Assembly: GCA_938075455.1 (NCBI GenBank)
Contig: CALJHN010000004.1
Span: 1-40,445, forward strand
Length of the DNA stretch: 40,445 nucleotides
Source: an uncultured Flavobacteriales bacterium
GTDB taxonomy: Bacteria; Bacteroidota; Bacteroidia; Flavobacteriales_D; Parvicellaceae
Direction of reading: 5' to 3'
Shown piece by piece: positions 1 to 8,209 of the stretch. Position numbers and translations under genes: made by a program. The notes beneath the pieces are model-generated. The model was not told the DNA's origin. It did not search any database and saw only the letters and a program-made list of their open reading frames with translations. Numbering within the stretch: position 1 is the stretch's first letter; the number at the start of each line of letters is the position of its first letter.

Positions 1-82
1 TACCCTCTGGGTTTAGCTTTACACAACTTGAGCAAATTATAAATATGACACCAAATAAAAGGAAATTAATAGATTTTTTCAT
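1..82 (-). CDS. N-terminus of a lipoprotein, last visible gene of the B12 operon (partial)
   Basis: The ATG (82 to 80) follows the stop of the upstream surface-protein gene after one base, so it is very probably translated from the same mRNA. Only 27 codons are visible. They encode a short basic start (MKKS), a hydrophobic stretch and CSSC followed by polar residues, which looks like a lipoprotein signal peptide, although Cys at -3 of the lipobox is unusual. The body of the protein lies outside the window, so its function cannot be read. From its place in a riboswitch-controlled B12 uptake operon it could be a cobamide-binding surface or periplasmic lipoprotein (BtuG- or BtuF-like), but this is inference from context only. 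Confidence 0.6.
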   Translation of the reverse strand, partial: MKKSINFLLFGVIFIICSSCVKLNPEG

Positions 83-83
83 T

Positions 84-1091
84 TTATTGTTTTAGGACAA
101 ATTTTCGAGTTACACTTTGGCTTTGTGTGGTTATATTAAGAAGATAAATTCCATTTTTAAAAGATTGAACATTTATATTTTGTATTTCTTCAAGGTTGTA
201 TTTATGATTTTCCTGATATATTATTTTCCCTGTTAAATCATATATTTTAGCTATAAAACCTGTTTTTTTCACACTTTTTAAATCAAAAACAATCCTACCA
301 TTTAGTACTCTAAAGTTTTCTAAAATATTGGTAGAATTTTCTAAAATAATTTTCAAAGGTCCTTGATTAATAACACCAACTGCATCTAAGTCAAATCCAG
401 AAGATGGAAATGGGGTAGGGAATGGATCGTTAATTTTATTTAAATATTGATCGTAATTGCAGAAATTAGAATCAATGGATCCTATTACATCAATAATTTT
501 CACATGAGATATAGAGTTTACGTCCAGATTAGGTTCGTTTATTAATTCTTCTAAATCAAAAGGAGTACCAAAATTAGCTCTGTATTTACCTGCTAAATTA
601 TTAATATTTGCAGGGTCTACTTTTCCAAAAGCATCAATTTGAATACTGTCTTGGGTAAAAGAAGTTGATGGAAATCTAAAAAAATCAGTTCCATTACTAC
701 TTACTTCCACAAACCCAAGTTCTAGAAATGTATCGCTAAATGCATTTTCAAAAATTGCAAAATCCCATCCAGGTCCATTTTCAATAAATCTTTCAAAACT
801 TAAAATAGCTTCTCCACCATCACCTAAACTAACTATTCCATTTCCTGGAGGTCCAATAGCCATGGAACTGTCTCCGGAACTTGCTAAAACAGATAATGGA
901 TTTGAAATGTCCTCTTGACCAAGAACTACAGAGCATGAAGTCGCCCAATTTACAAAAACACTGCTATCCTTATGGACAGCAGTAGTTCCTTGAACTCCAG
1001 CTGCAGGGGCAAATTGAGCCAATACTGGAATTGTAAAAAATAACAGTAAATAAAATATTAATGAGCGCTTATATCTTAAGTATTCTTTCAT
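84..1091 (-). CDS. T9SS-sorted cell-surface protein in the B12 uptake operon
   Basis: This 335-residue protein starts with a signal peptide (about residues 1-25, ending VLAQ). A middle domain of about 40-245 carries motifs such as FAIFENAF, VEVSSNG and SGFDLDAVGV, which recur in Bacteroidota surface proteins without a settled function. A type A T9SS C-terminal sorting domain (about 262-335) has KIYDLTGK and a terminal KFVLKQ. It should therefore be exported by Sec, moved across the outer membrane by T9SS and held at the cell surface. The start overlaps the end of the DUF4465 gene by 23 bases, implying coupling. Its position third behind a cobalamin riboswitch suggests a part in cobamide capture, perhaps as a surface binding partner of the TonB receptor. 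The molecular activity is not known to me. Confidence 0.8.
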   Translation of the reverse strand: MKEYLRYKRSLIFYLLLFFTIPVLAQFAPAAGVQGTTAVHKDSSVFVNWATSCSVVLGQEDISNPLSVLASSGDSSMAIGPPGNGIVSLGDGGEAILSFERFIENGPGWDFAIFENAFSDTFLELGFVEVSSNGTDFFRFPSTSFTQDSIQIDAFGKVDPANINNLAGKYRANFGTPFDLEELINEPNLDVNSISHVKIIDVIGSIDSNFCNYDQYLNKINDPFPTPFPSSGFDLDAVGVINQGPLKIILENSTNILENFRVLNGRIVFDLKSVKKTGFIAKIYDLTGKIIYQENHKYNLEEIQNINVQSFKNGIYLLNITTQSQSVTRKFVLKQ

Positions 1092-2043
1092 TAATTACAC
1101 CATCTTTAGTTTCTATTTTCATAATATATTGTCCCTTATCAAAAGAAGAAATATCTATTAGCTTCGGATTTTTTAAATAATTAATTATTTCTTTTCCAAA
1201 AATGTTAAATATAGATATTGAATATTCATCATTATTTTCAAGACTTTTTAAATTAATGAAACTAGAAGAAGGATTTGGATGTACTGAGAATTTATTTTTG
1301 GAATTCTCGACTGTAGATAATGGAAAATTTCCTACGTTATCAATACAGAAATAGGCTGGTGTATTCATTCCAAAAGCACCTACGTCACTTGAAGATAAAT
1401 CAAATCTTACACTATCATACGGTCCAGGTAATAATTCAACATATTGCCAATCTGTAACAATATAATCTAATGAGCTATCAGCATGGGTGAAATCAGCAAG
1501 ATAAAATTCTGTACTATCTGAGATAGAACCATTATAAAATCCATAAATATGTAACTTAAAAAAGTCCTGATCAGCATTGGTAAATTTCTTAGCAAATGAA
1601 TCCCCATCTCTCATACTATTTGCAGCATATGTACTATTAGTTACGTGAACACTAAAAGATCCTGTTTGATTGAACACAATGGTAGAATTTGATTTTCCAA
1701 TTGCGTAATTAGCACTTAATCCCCAACCACTTCCAGCTTTTGCACTGTATTGATTGGTTGCTCCTGATGTGGTACTGTCAGTCATGTTAGAATAAATCCA
1801 TCCAGAGGACCAGTACCCATATACAGATCCATAAGTAGTGTCGTATGCATTGTGGAATTGATAATCTCCAGATGAAAAACTACTGCTAAATATATAGTTG
1901 TTATGTTGTCCAGATAAATCTGAACCATCCCAATAAGATTCTGAAGAAAGATTGAGGTTTTCAAAATCTGCCACATTTTGTTGAGCATTAAGGCTTCCAA
2001 ATGCTATTGTAAGAATGATAAGTAGGTAATTTATTTTTTTCAT
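1069..2043 (-). CDS. DUF4465 domain surface protein with T9SS sorting domain
   Basis: This 324-residue protein has a signal peptide (about 1-20, ending LNAQ). A DUF4465 domain spans about 25-243 and is recognisable from SYWDGSDLSG, GWIYSNMTD, NQYSAKAGSGWG, DGDSFAKKF, EFYLADF and GMNTPAYFCIDN. A type A T9SS sorting domain fills about 252-324 (VHPNPSSS, then IFNIFGKEI, ending RILKI). DUF4465 proteins are often found beside BtuB-like receptors in Bacteroidota. Accessory B12-binding surface proteins are known from gut Bacteroides (BtuG, BtuH), but I cannot tell from sequence alone whether this one is equivalent. It lies 3 bases after the receptor stop and overlaps the next gene, so it belongs to the riboswitch operon. 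A surface-exposed, cobamide-related role is inferred. Confidence 0.85.
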   Translation of the reverse strand: MKKINYLLIILTIAFGSLNAQQNVADFENLNLSSESYWDGSDLSGQHNNYIFSSSFSSGDYQFHNAYDTTYGSVYGYWSSGWIYSNMTDSTTSGATNQYSAKAGSGWGLSANYAIGKSNSTIVFNQTGSFSVHVTNSTYAANSMRDGDSFAKKFTNADQDFFKLHIYGFYNGSISDSTEFYLADFTHADSSLDYIVTDWQYVELLPGPYDSVRFDLSSSDVGAFGMNTPAYFCIDNVGNFPLSTVENSKNKFSVHPNPSSSFINLKSLENNDEYSISIFNIFGKEIINYLKNPKLIDISSFDKGQYIMKIETKDGVINERILKI

Positions 2044-2046
2044 TAT

Positions 2047-3924
2047 TTATTTTTTAATTTTAAAATTGAGTCCTATTTCATGATTTATCAATGGCATAGG
2101 TCTATTCATAACCACTTGATAATTTGTGTTATACAAGTTGTTGATCTTGTAAAATATTTTTGCAGAATTATTTTTCAATTTAACTCTGAAACTTAAAAAC
2201 AACCTTCCCAGATTAAAAGAAGGAAGAAAGTTTTCATTATCTCTTGAAGTAAATACGTATCCAGTATAGTTATGCAAATAGGTAAAAGTAAATTCCTTGT
2301 AACTTATTTGAGTCTTAAATACTAGTTTGTAGTGAGGGGTATATATAAGTTGTTTGTCTTGTGAATTATTATTAGAGTTGTAAACTTCAATATTGGTACT
2401 TACATTATAAGCAGTTTTAAGAGTAAAATCATAGGTTATTTTATTATTTGTAAAATGAATTTTAGAACTTGTTTCAAGCCCACGATTCCATACTTTTTTA
2501 ACATTCATTGGAGACCAAAAACTACCAGTTGGTTGCCAAAGTATCCAATTATCAATCCATCTTGAATATAGGGAGGGTTCAAATGAAAAAATTACTTTGT
2601 GAATTTTCTTATTCCAAATTATTCCAATGTCACTAGTATATCCTTCTTCAGGTAGAAGATTTAAATTCCCTCCAGGATTCCAAAAAAGATCGTTGATAGT
2701 TGGAAACCTATATACTTTTCCTGTATTGAAATATAAATTGAAATGGTTGTGAAATTTTCTTTTTAAGGAGTAAGAAAAGGTGAATGGTGAAAGATATTTT
2801 TTATCGAATAGCAAACTGGTTGTTAGTAAATGTTTTAATCGGTACTTTGGATTATTTATCTTAAATGACCCAGTTATAGAAGTTCTGTTTATTTCTGCAA
2901 TATCTAAATAGTTGTTTCCATTAGAGCTAGCTAGGGAGTTGGTTAAGTTAATTTTTAAAATATTAAAGTTGTTAATCGATTTGGTAAAGTCTAACTGATT
3001 TATAAATGTTTTACAAGGATTATTTCCAAAAATAGATCTAATAGAGTCTGTATAGATGTTTTTCTCGTCATAATATGCAGATTTTAATTGTACATATGCG
3101 TTTAAAAATCTATGATTTAAAGAAATAAAAATCCTGTGATTAATATCGTTTTGAAATGCACTACTTGGAGATTCAAAAAGACCACTAGGAATTTTTCTAT
3201 CAATTACTTGCCCAAAATAAATTACTTTAAAATCAGTTTTATCTAATGAAATTCTTGTAGAACTCATTAAAGCTAGATGTTCAAGAGATGCATTTTCTTG
3301 GTTTTTCTTATCTTCATTTAGATCTAGGTAAGAATAATTGTTAAGTGCACTTTTTCTAAACAAATTCATAGAAGTTTCTAATTTGGTTTTGGAGTAGTTT
3401 ATTTTTAGATAATTAGAATTTTGTTCGAACGAACCTTGCACTGTTCCAGCCTCAATAAATGATTTTTTTCCCTGATAGTCTTCAAGTACTACAGCTCCAG
3501 CTAATGCTCCATTGGCTAAATTTGAACTTGAAATACCATATAAAACATTTACAGATTCAAAAAACACGGATGGAATTGTCGAAAAATCTGTTATTCCATT
3601 TAATGGATTATTAATTACAAAATCATTATAAATTAATGAAGTCTGCTGAGCATTTCCTCCTCTTGTAGATATGCTTGACAAAGTTCCAGGACCGTAATGT
3701 TTTAGATAGTTGATAGTTTCGCCTTCCAAAATCCGATCTATGGTTTCATTAGATCTTTCTTGAGATAATTGAAGATATTTATTGGATTTTAGAAAGTCCT
3801 CGTTTACAAGAAAATTTGAAGTTCTTTTTTCAAAAGTTCGAAGATGCTTTGAAGTATCAATTTTTTGAGGAAAATAAGTCCCCATTATTTGTATTAATAT
3901 AAAAAAGAATATAAAATATTTCAC
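2047..3924 (-). CDS. btuB: TonB-dependent outer-membrane receptor, probable cobalamin transporter BtuB
   Basis: A 625-residue outer-membrane beta-barrel receptor that would take up vitamin B12 or related cobamides using TonB energy. The signal peptide is about residues 1-18. The plug domain (about 45-165) contains RILEGETINYLKHYGPGTLSS, STRGGNAQQTSL and the VNVLYGISSSNLANGALAGAVV region. The rest alternates aromatic and polar residues as in a 22-strand barrel, and ends in hydrophobic strands (EIGLNFKIKK). It lacks the N-terminal carboxypeptidase-like domain of SusC proteins, and its length matches BtuB (about 600-650). The first codon is GTG at 3924; the overlapping ATG (3926-3924) meets TGA at once. 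Substrate assignment rests on the cobalamin riboswitch about 120 bases upstream, which would switch the operon off when B12 is plentiful. Confidence 0.82.
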   Translation of the reverse strand: MKYFIFFFILIQIMGTYFPQKIDTSKHLRTFEKRTSNFLVNEDFLKSNKYLQLSQERSNETIDRILEGETINYLKHYGPGTLSSISTRGGNAQQTSLIYNDFVINNPLNGITDFSTIPSVFFESVNVLYGISSSNLANGALAGAVVLEDYQGKKSFIEAGTVQGSFEQNSNYLKINYSKTKLETSMNLFRKSALNNYSYLDLNEDKKNQENASLEHLALMSSTRISLDKTDFKVIYFGQVIDRKIPSGLFESPSSAFQNDINHRIFISLNHRFLNAYVQLKSAYYDEKNIYTDSIRSIFGNNPCKTFINQLDFTKSINNFNILKINLTNSLASSNGNNYLDIAEINRTSITGSFKINNPKYRLKHLLTTSLLFDKKYLSPFTFSYSLKRKFHNHFNLYFNTGKVYRFPTINDLFWNPGGNLNLLPEEGYTSDIGIIWNKKIHKVIFSFEPSLYSRWIDNWILWQPTGSFWSPMNVKKVWNRGLETSSKIHFTNNKITYDFTLKTAYNVSTNIEVYNSNNNSQDKQLIYTPHYKLVFKTQISYKEFTFTYLHNYTGYVFTSRDNENFLPSFNLGRLFLSFRVKLKNNSAKIFYKINNLYNTNYQVVMNRPMPLINHEIGLNFKIKK

Positions 3925-4044
3925 ATCTGTTATTTATCATTTAACAGCAAAGCGTGAAATTAAAGATGCAGGAGGTGTTTTGAGAACTATTACACCAACT
4001 ACTATCTATAAATAGAAAAGCTTCAATCCACGAAAGCTATCTAA

Positions 4045-4205
4045 AACTTAATGAGGCAGGTCTCCTGACTTGTTGAAAATTTTGTTAACCTTCCCATAAA
4101 TAATACAGTGGCGAATAAACAAAACATAATCAACTTACAGTTGCGGGACAGTCAATGAATTTAACATTGTTCCCTTTTAATTTTACCTAATGGCAAAAAC
4201 CAAAT
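4045..4205 (-). promoter_or_regulatory. Cobalamin (adenosylcobalamin-type) riboswitch
   Basis: On the minus strand the classic cobalamin aptamer elements occur in order: GCCATTAGG near 4197-4189; a GGGAAC segment near 4173; GACTGTCCCGCAACTGTAA (about 4154-4136); the B12 box GCCACTGT (about 4115-4108); GGGAAGG (about 4097-4091); and AGTCAGGAGACCTGCC (about 4069-4054). The receptor gene starts about 120 bases further on. A hairpin (4038-4032 pairing with 4024-4019) followed by TTTT could be a weak terminator. A CTCCTG at 3974-3969 is complementary to the aptamer's CAGGAG (4067-4062), hinting at an alternative fold. No clear promoter is visible; the nearest -7-like element, TTAATTTG at 4207-4200, is imperfect and has no partner at -33. 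Confidence 0.95.
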
Positions 4206-4407
4206 TAAGTGATAGTAAAATGAATCATTAAATTTAGTATTTATTAATTTAAATTCCTTTTTTTTTAAAATTATTATCAATAAATAACTTTTAATAAGTT
4301 AAAGTTTAGTTAATTCTTTCAATTTTTAATTAAATTCAACAGTTATCCAACCACAAAATATTATGACTAATTTTAAATAAATCATTAATTTTTAAAAATG
4401 ATTATAC
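4206..4407. other. AT-rich divergent intergenic region between the B12 operon and ggt
   Basis: About 200 bases, very AT-rich, lying between the outer end of the cobalamin riboswitch (read leftward) and the gamma-glutamyltransferase gene (read rightward). It must hold both promoters. I find no good TAnnTTTG element facing rightward. An imperfect inverted repeat, TCATT with AATGA, lies near 4382-4402 just before the ggt start. No reading frame of credible length is present. Confidence 0.4.
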
Positions 4408-6090
4408 TTGATTAAATTTTATCGAATTTTACTTTTTTGTCTTGTTTTTTTCAAAATCTCTTGTTCTCAAACCATTGACTCTGATAATAAATTTGATTCA
4501 AAAGCTATGGTTGTCTCCGCACACCCATTAGCAAGTGAAATAGGTATAAATATTTTAAAGAATGGTGGTAATGCTGCAGATGCAACAATTGCTGTTCAAT
4601 TTGCATTAGCAGTAGTTTATCCTTCAGCAGGAAATATTGGAGGAGGAGGTTTCTTTGTATACAGATCCACGGATGGTAATTTTTCTACTTTAGATTTTAG
4701 AGAAAAAGCACCTTTACTGGCAACAAGAGACATGTATCTAGATTCTAATAATAAAGTGGTAAAAGATTTAAGTCTTTACAGCCATCTTGCAGTAGGAGTT
4801 CCAGGTACTGTAGATGGAATGATAAGTATTCATAAAAAATTTGGTCAATTACCTTGGGAAGATTTAGTACAGCCAGCTATCGATTTGGCAACCAATGGGT
4901 TTGAATTGACAAGATTGGAGGCTAACAAATTAAATCGATTCAATAAAACAAATGGGAGGATAAATAAGAATTCAGATTATTTTAAAGAAAATTATTCCAA
5001 AGGAGATTCAATTTCTCTTCCTCAGTTATCGAAAACTCTAAGTCTTATTAGAGATCATAAAAGAGCAGGGTTTTACAGTGGGAAAACAGCTAAAATGTTG
5101 GTTAAAGAAATGAGTCTCAATGGGGGAAAGATTACTCAAAAAGATTTAGATTCCTACCAAAGTATTTGGAGAGACCCAATAATAGGTTTTTATAAGGGCT
5201 ATAAAATTATAAGTATGTCGCCTCCTTCAAGTGGAGGAATTCTTTTGATACAAATGTTAAAAATGGCTGAGCATTTTCCATTGCAAGATTTTGGCTTCCA
5301 TTCTTTAAAATCTATTCATGTAATGACAGAAATTGAAAAACTATCTTTTGCAGATAGAGCAAAACACCTTGGTGATCCGGATTTTTATAAAGTTCCAGAA
5401 AAATTATTAATCGACTCTTTATATCTTTTAGAAAGGATTAATAAAATAAATATGGATTCATCACTTCTAAGTAGCAATATTTACGCAGGCGAATTTAATT
5501 TAAAGGAAAGTGAAGAAACTACTCATTTTTCTATTGTAGATAAATATGGCAATGCATCATCACTTACAACAACATTAAACGGTTCTTTCGGAAGTGGAAT
5601 AATTGTTGACGGTGCAGGTTTTTTACTAAATAATGAAATGGACGATTTCAGTATTCAACCTGGTCATGCAAACATGTATGGTTTGGTTGGAGGAGAGGCC
5701 AATTCTGTGGAGCCTACTAAAAGAATGTTAAGCTCTATGACACCAACTATATTAGAAAAAGATGGGAATCTTTTTATGGTTTTAGGAACTCCTGGAGGTT
5801 CTACAATTATAACAGCTGTTTTTCAAACAATTATTAATATCATAGACTTTGATATGAGTATTGAACAAGCAGTAAATTCTCCAAGATTTCACCATCAGTG
5901 GTATCCTGACGAAATTAAATTAGAGAGCGATATTGCCAAAGATTCAAACTTAATTTTTCAGTTAAAAGCAATGAATCATAATCTTAATTTTGTTTCCTCT
6001 ATGAATAGAGTAGATGCTATTTTAGTCAAAAAAAATAAGTATTTTGGAGGGGCTGATAATAGGGGAGATGACCATGTTTCTTATTTTTAA
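4408..6090 (+). CDS. ggt: Gamma-glutamyltransferase (glutathione hydrolase)
   Basis: This 560-residue enzyme cleaves the gamma-glutamyl bond of glutathione and similar peptides outside the cytoplasm, and matures by self-cleavage into two subunits. Family motifs are clear: NGGNAADATIAV and GNIGGGGFFVY in the large subunit, and TTHFSIVD beginning at Thr371, the expected nucleophile and new N-terminus. Also present are TTLNGSFGSG, LSSMTPTI and LGTPGGSTI. Length is typical. The N-terminus is a signal sequence with a Cys at about residue 19 (FKISC), so it may be a lipoprotein with a non-ideal lipobox. The start is TTG: an in-frame stop at 4399 excludes anything earlier, and the next ATG (residue 34) would remove the export signal. 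It is followed 60 bases later by the carotenoid genes, probably as a separate unit. Confidence 0.93.
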   Translation: MIKFYRILLFCLVFFKISCSQTIDSDNKFDSKAMVVSAHPLASEIGINILKNGGNAADATIAVQFALAVVYPSAGNIGGGGFFVYRSTDGNFSTLDFREKAPLLATRDMYLDSNNKVVKDLSLYSHLAVGVPGTVDGMISIHKKFGQLPWEDLVQPAIDLATNGFELTRLEANKLNRFNKTNGRINKNSDYFKENYSKGDSISLPQLSKTLSLIRDHKRAGFYSGKTAKMLVKEMSLNGGKITQKDLDSYQSIWRDPIIGFYKGYKIISMSPPSSGGILLIQMLKMAEHFPLQDFGFHSLKSIHVMTEIEKLSFADRAKHLGDPDFYKVPEKLLIDSLYLLERINKINMDSSLLSSNIYAGEFNLKESEETTHFSIVDKYGNASSLTTTLNGSFGSGIIVDGAGFLLNNEMDDFSIQPGHANMYGLVGGEANSVEPTKRMLSSMTPTILEKDGNLFMVLGTPGGSTIITAVFQTIINIIDFDMSIEQAVNSPRFHHQWYPDEIKLESDIAKDSNLIFQLKAMNHNLNFVSSMNRVDAILVKKNKYFGGADNRGDDHVSYF

Positions 6091-6150
6091 AAACTTTCTG
6101 TAAACATTTAATATCAAAATAATTTTTTTATTCATATTTGCCATCAAAAA

Positions 6151-7599
6151 ATGAATATTTTTATCGTAGGCTCAGGAATAGGAGGTATGGCTTGTGCAGC
6201 TGTTTTGGCCAGTAAAGGCATAAAAGTTAAAATTTTAGAACAAAATAGTAATGTTGGAGGCAAAGCTGGAAATATCCAAAAAAATGGATATCAGTTCGAT
6301 ACTGGCCCTAGTTTATTGACTTACCCCGACTGGTTTGACCACTTGTTTAAATCCTGCGGTAAAAATCCTAGAAATTATTTTAGTTGTATCAAGTTAGATA
6401 ATGTAACAAGATATTTTTTTGAAAATGACAAATTTGTAGATGTATTAGGGAACTTAGAAGCTACTGCAGAGAATTTTGAAAAGAATCTGGGTGTTGATAA
6501 ACAAATGTTTTTAAAATATTTTAAAAAATGGGAAAATATATACAAGATATCAGAAGAAGTTTTTTTAAAAGGTGATTTAAAAATAGATGTAAATTTTATT
6601 AAAAATGCAGTAAAGTGGATAGCAACATCTGGATTTTCAAATATTTTTAAATCTATGGCTAGCTATAATAGTAGATTGCAGAATCCTGAATTAGAAAAAA
6701 TCATGAATAGATTTGCTACCTACACAGGGTCTTCCCCATATAAAACTCCAGCTTTTATGAATCAGCTTGCTGTGGTTGAAATGGTTTTGGGAGGGTTCTA
6801 TCCAAAAGGTGGTATTTTTAATATCCCAAAAGCTTTAGAAAGTTTATGTTTAGACTTAGGAGTAGAGTTTGAATTTAATTGCAAAATTGAAAAAATAAAT
6901 GTTCTGAAAAGTAAAATTGAAATATTAACTAGTAAAAAAAGATTCACTACTAAAAAGCTAATCTCTAACATAGATTATTATACCACCCAGCAATTACTGG
7001 GAACTAAGTCTAGAAAATCAAGAACTGTATTGTCAACGTCTGCAATAGTATTTTATTGGGGAATAAAGTCTGAATTTAACCAACTTAAGCTACATAATAT
7101 TATTTTTTCAAAAGATTATAAAAAAGAATTTTCTGAGATATTTAAGGATTTTAATATACCCAAAGATCCAACGATTTATATTAATATTTCTTCTAAAATT
7201 GACTCCAGCCATGCTCCCAAAGGCTCTGAGAATTGGTTTGTGATGATAAATGTTCCATCTCAAAAAAATCTAATTTCTAATAATCAAATTAAATTGATAA
7301 AAGACTTAATTATCAAAAATGTTTACGATAAATTTGAAGTAAATATTGAAAATTTAATAGAGTTTGAACAAGTCTTAACACCTAATAAATTATCTAAGAA
7401 AACAGGATCTTATTTAGGTTCTTTATATGGCAATCACCAGAATTCTATTTATTCAATTATGAAAAGAAAGCAAAATCAAGATCAGAAAATAAAAGATTTG
7501 TATTATGTCGGGGGGACAGTTCATCCAGGAGGTGGAATGCCACTTGCTTTAAGGTCAGGGGTGAATACTGCAAATAAAATTTTAAATGAAATTACTTAG
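6151..7599 (+). CDS. crtD: Carotenoid desaturase of the CrtI/CrtD family, probably CrtD
   Basis: A 482-residue FAD-dependent desaturase. The N-terminal dinucleotide-binding motif IVGSGIGGMACAAVLASKG is followed by an acidic strand end (LEQNSNVGGKAG) and the family motif FDTGPSLLTYPD. The C-terminus YYVGGTVHPGGGMPLALRSG is the FAD-contacting signature typical of phytoene desaturase-like enzymes. Phytoene desaturase (CrtI) and hydroxycarotenoid 3,4-desaturase (CrtD) are hard to separate by eye. I favour CrtD because the next gene, overlapping by 14 bases, is a CruF-type carotenoid hydratase, and these two act in succession on the open end of gamma-carotene in myxol and saproxanthin synthesis. 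No crtE, crtB or crtY lies in the window, so the rest of the pathway must be elsewhere. It probably works at the inner membrane. Confidence 0.75.
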   Translation: MNIFIVGSGIGGMACAAVLASKGIKVKILEQNSNVGGKAGNIQKNGYQFDTGPSLLTYPDWFDHLFKSCGKNPRNYFSCIKLDNVTRYFFENDKFVDVLGNLEATAENFEKNLGVDKQMFLKYFKKWENIYKISEEVFLKGDLKIDVNFIKNAVKWIATSGFSNIFKSMASYNSRLQNPELEKIMNRFATYTGSSPYKTPAFMNQLAVVEMVLGGFYPKGGIFNIPKALESLCLDLGVEFEFNCKIEKINVLKSKIEILTSKKRFTTKKLISNIDYYTTQQLLGTKSRKSRTVLSTSAIVFYWGIKSEFNQLKLHNIIFSKDYKKEFSEIFKDFNIPKDPTIYINISSKIDSSHAPKGSENWFVMINVPSQKNLISNNQIKLIKDLIIKNVYDKFEVNIENLIEFEQVLTPNKLSKKTGSYLGSLYGNHQNSIYSIMKRKQNQDQKIKDLYYVGGTVHPGGGMPLALRSGVNTANKILNEIT

Positions 7600-8209
7600 A
7601 TCCTATAGTTTTGATATTATTTTTATTGCAATTATTCATTTTGCTGGAATTATTGGAATTCGTTTATTGCCAGAACTATTTCTTAAAACCTCTTTTATAT
7701 CTATTGTTATTCCATTAGCATTATTCCTGTATAGAGTAAAACCAAATAGAAAAGACTCTATTTTAATGTCTTTAGTATATGGAATCGCTTTTTTCTCTGA
7801 ATGGATAGGAGTTTGTTTTGGTTGGTTATTTGGTGATTATACTTATGGTGACTCTTTAGGATTTAAATTAGATGGTGTTCCAATTATAATGGGAGCAAAT
7901 TGGCTTTTATTATGTTTAGTTTCAAGAGATTTAGTTGGTAAATTATTTTCAAATAACTATTTGATCATTATAACATCCTCTCTCTTGATGGTTTTAATTG
8001 ATGTTGTAATGGAGCCATTGTCAAACCAACTAGATTTTTGGTCTTGGAAAAATAATTTAATTCCATTTTCAAATTATGTTGACTGGTTTTTAGTTGCAAT
8101 TTTGAATCAGACTATATTTTCATATTTAGATTATAAATTAGATATGTTTTATTGGTCTTTAGGATATATTTCTATACTTGTCTTGTTTTTCTTTTCGTTT
8201 TATATTTGA
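7586..8209 (+). CDS. cruF: Carotenoid 1,2-hydratase, CruF family (DUF422 membrane protein)
   Basis: A 207-residue integral membrane protein with about six or seven hydrophobic segments. Family signatures are the acidic membrane motif FFSEWIGVCFGWLFGDYTYG, a conserved GVPIIMGANW, the segment LIDVVMEPLSNQLDFWSW, and NYVDWFLVA. CruF adds water across the terminal double bond of gamma-carotene or similar molecules, giving the 1'-hydroxyl group. The protein is shorter than cyanobacterial CruF but in the range seen in Bacteroidota. It overlaps the desaturase gene by 14 bases at its start and the next gene by one base at its stop (TGATG), so the three should be translated as a coupled set. Confidence 0.8.
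   Translation: MKLLRSYSFDIIFIAIIHFAGIIGIRLLPELFLKTSFISIVIPLALFLYRVKPNRKDSILMSLVYGIAFFSEWIGVCFGWLFGDYTYGDSLGFKLDGVPIIMGANWLLLCLVSRDLVGKLFSNNYLIIITSSLLMVLIDVVMEPLSNQLDFWSWKNNLIPFSNYVDWFLVAILNQTIFSYLDYKLDMFYWSLGYISILVLFFFSFYI

Noticed and set aside
6128..6137. -7-like CATATTTG before the carotenoid genes
   Set aside because: The first base differs from the consensus, there is no TTG at the right distance, and the implied transcription start would be too close to the ATG.
8152..8208. Upstream ATG giving a hydrophobic N-terminal extension of the FAD oxidoreductase
   Set aside because: The extension is only an out-of-frame reading of the end of cruF. The ATG at 8209 is coupled to the cruF stop and gives a normal FAD-binding N-terminus.
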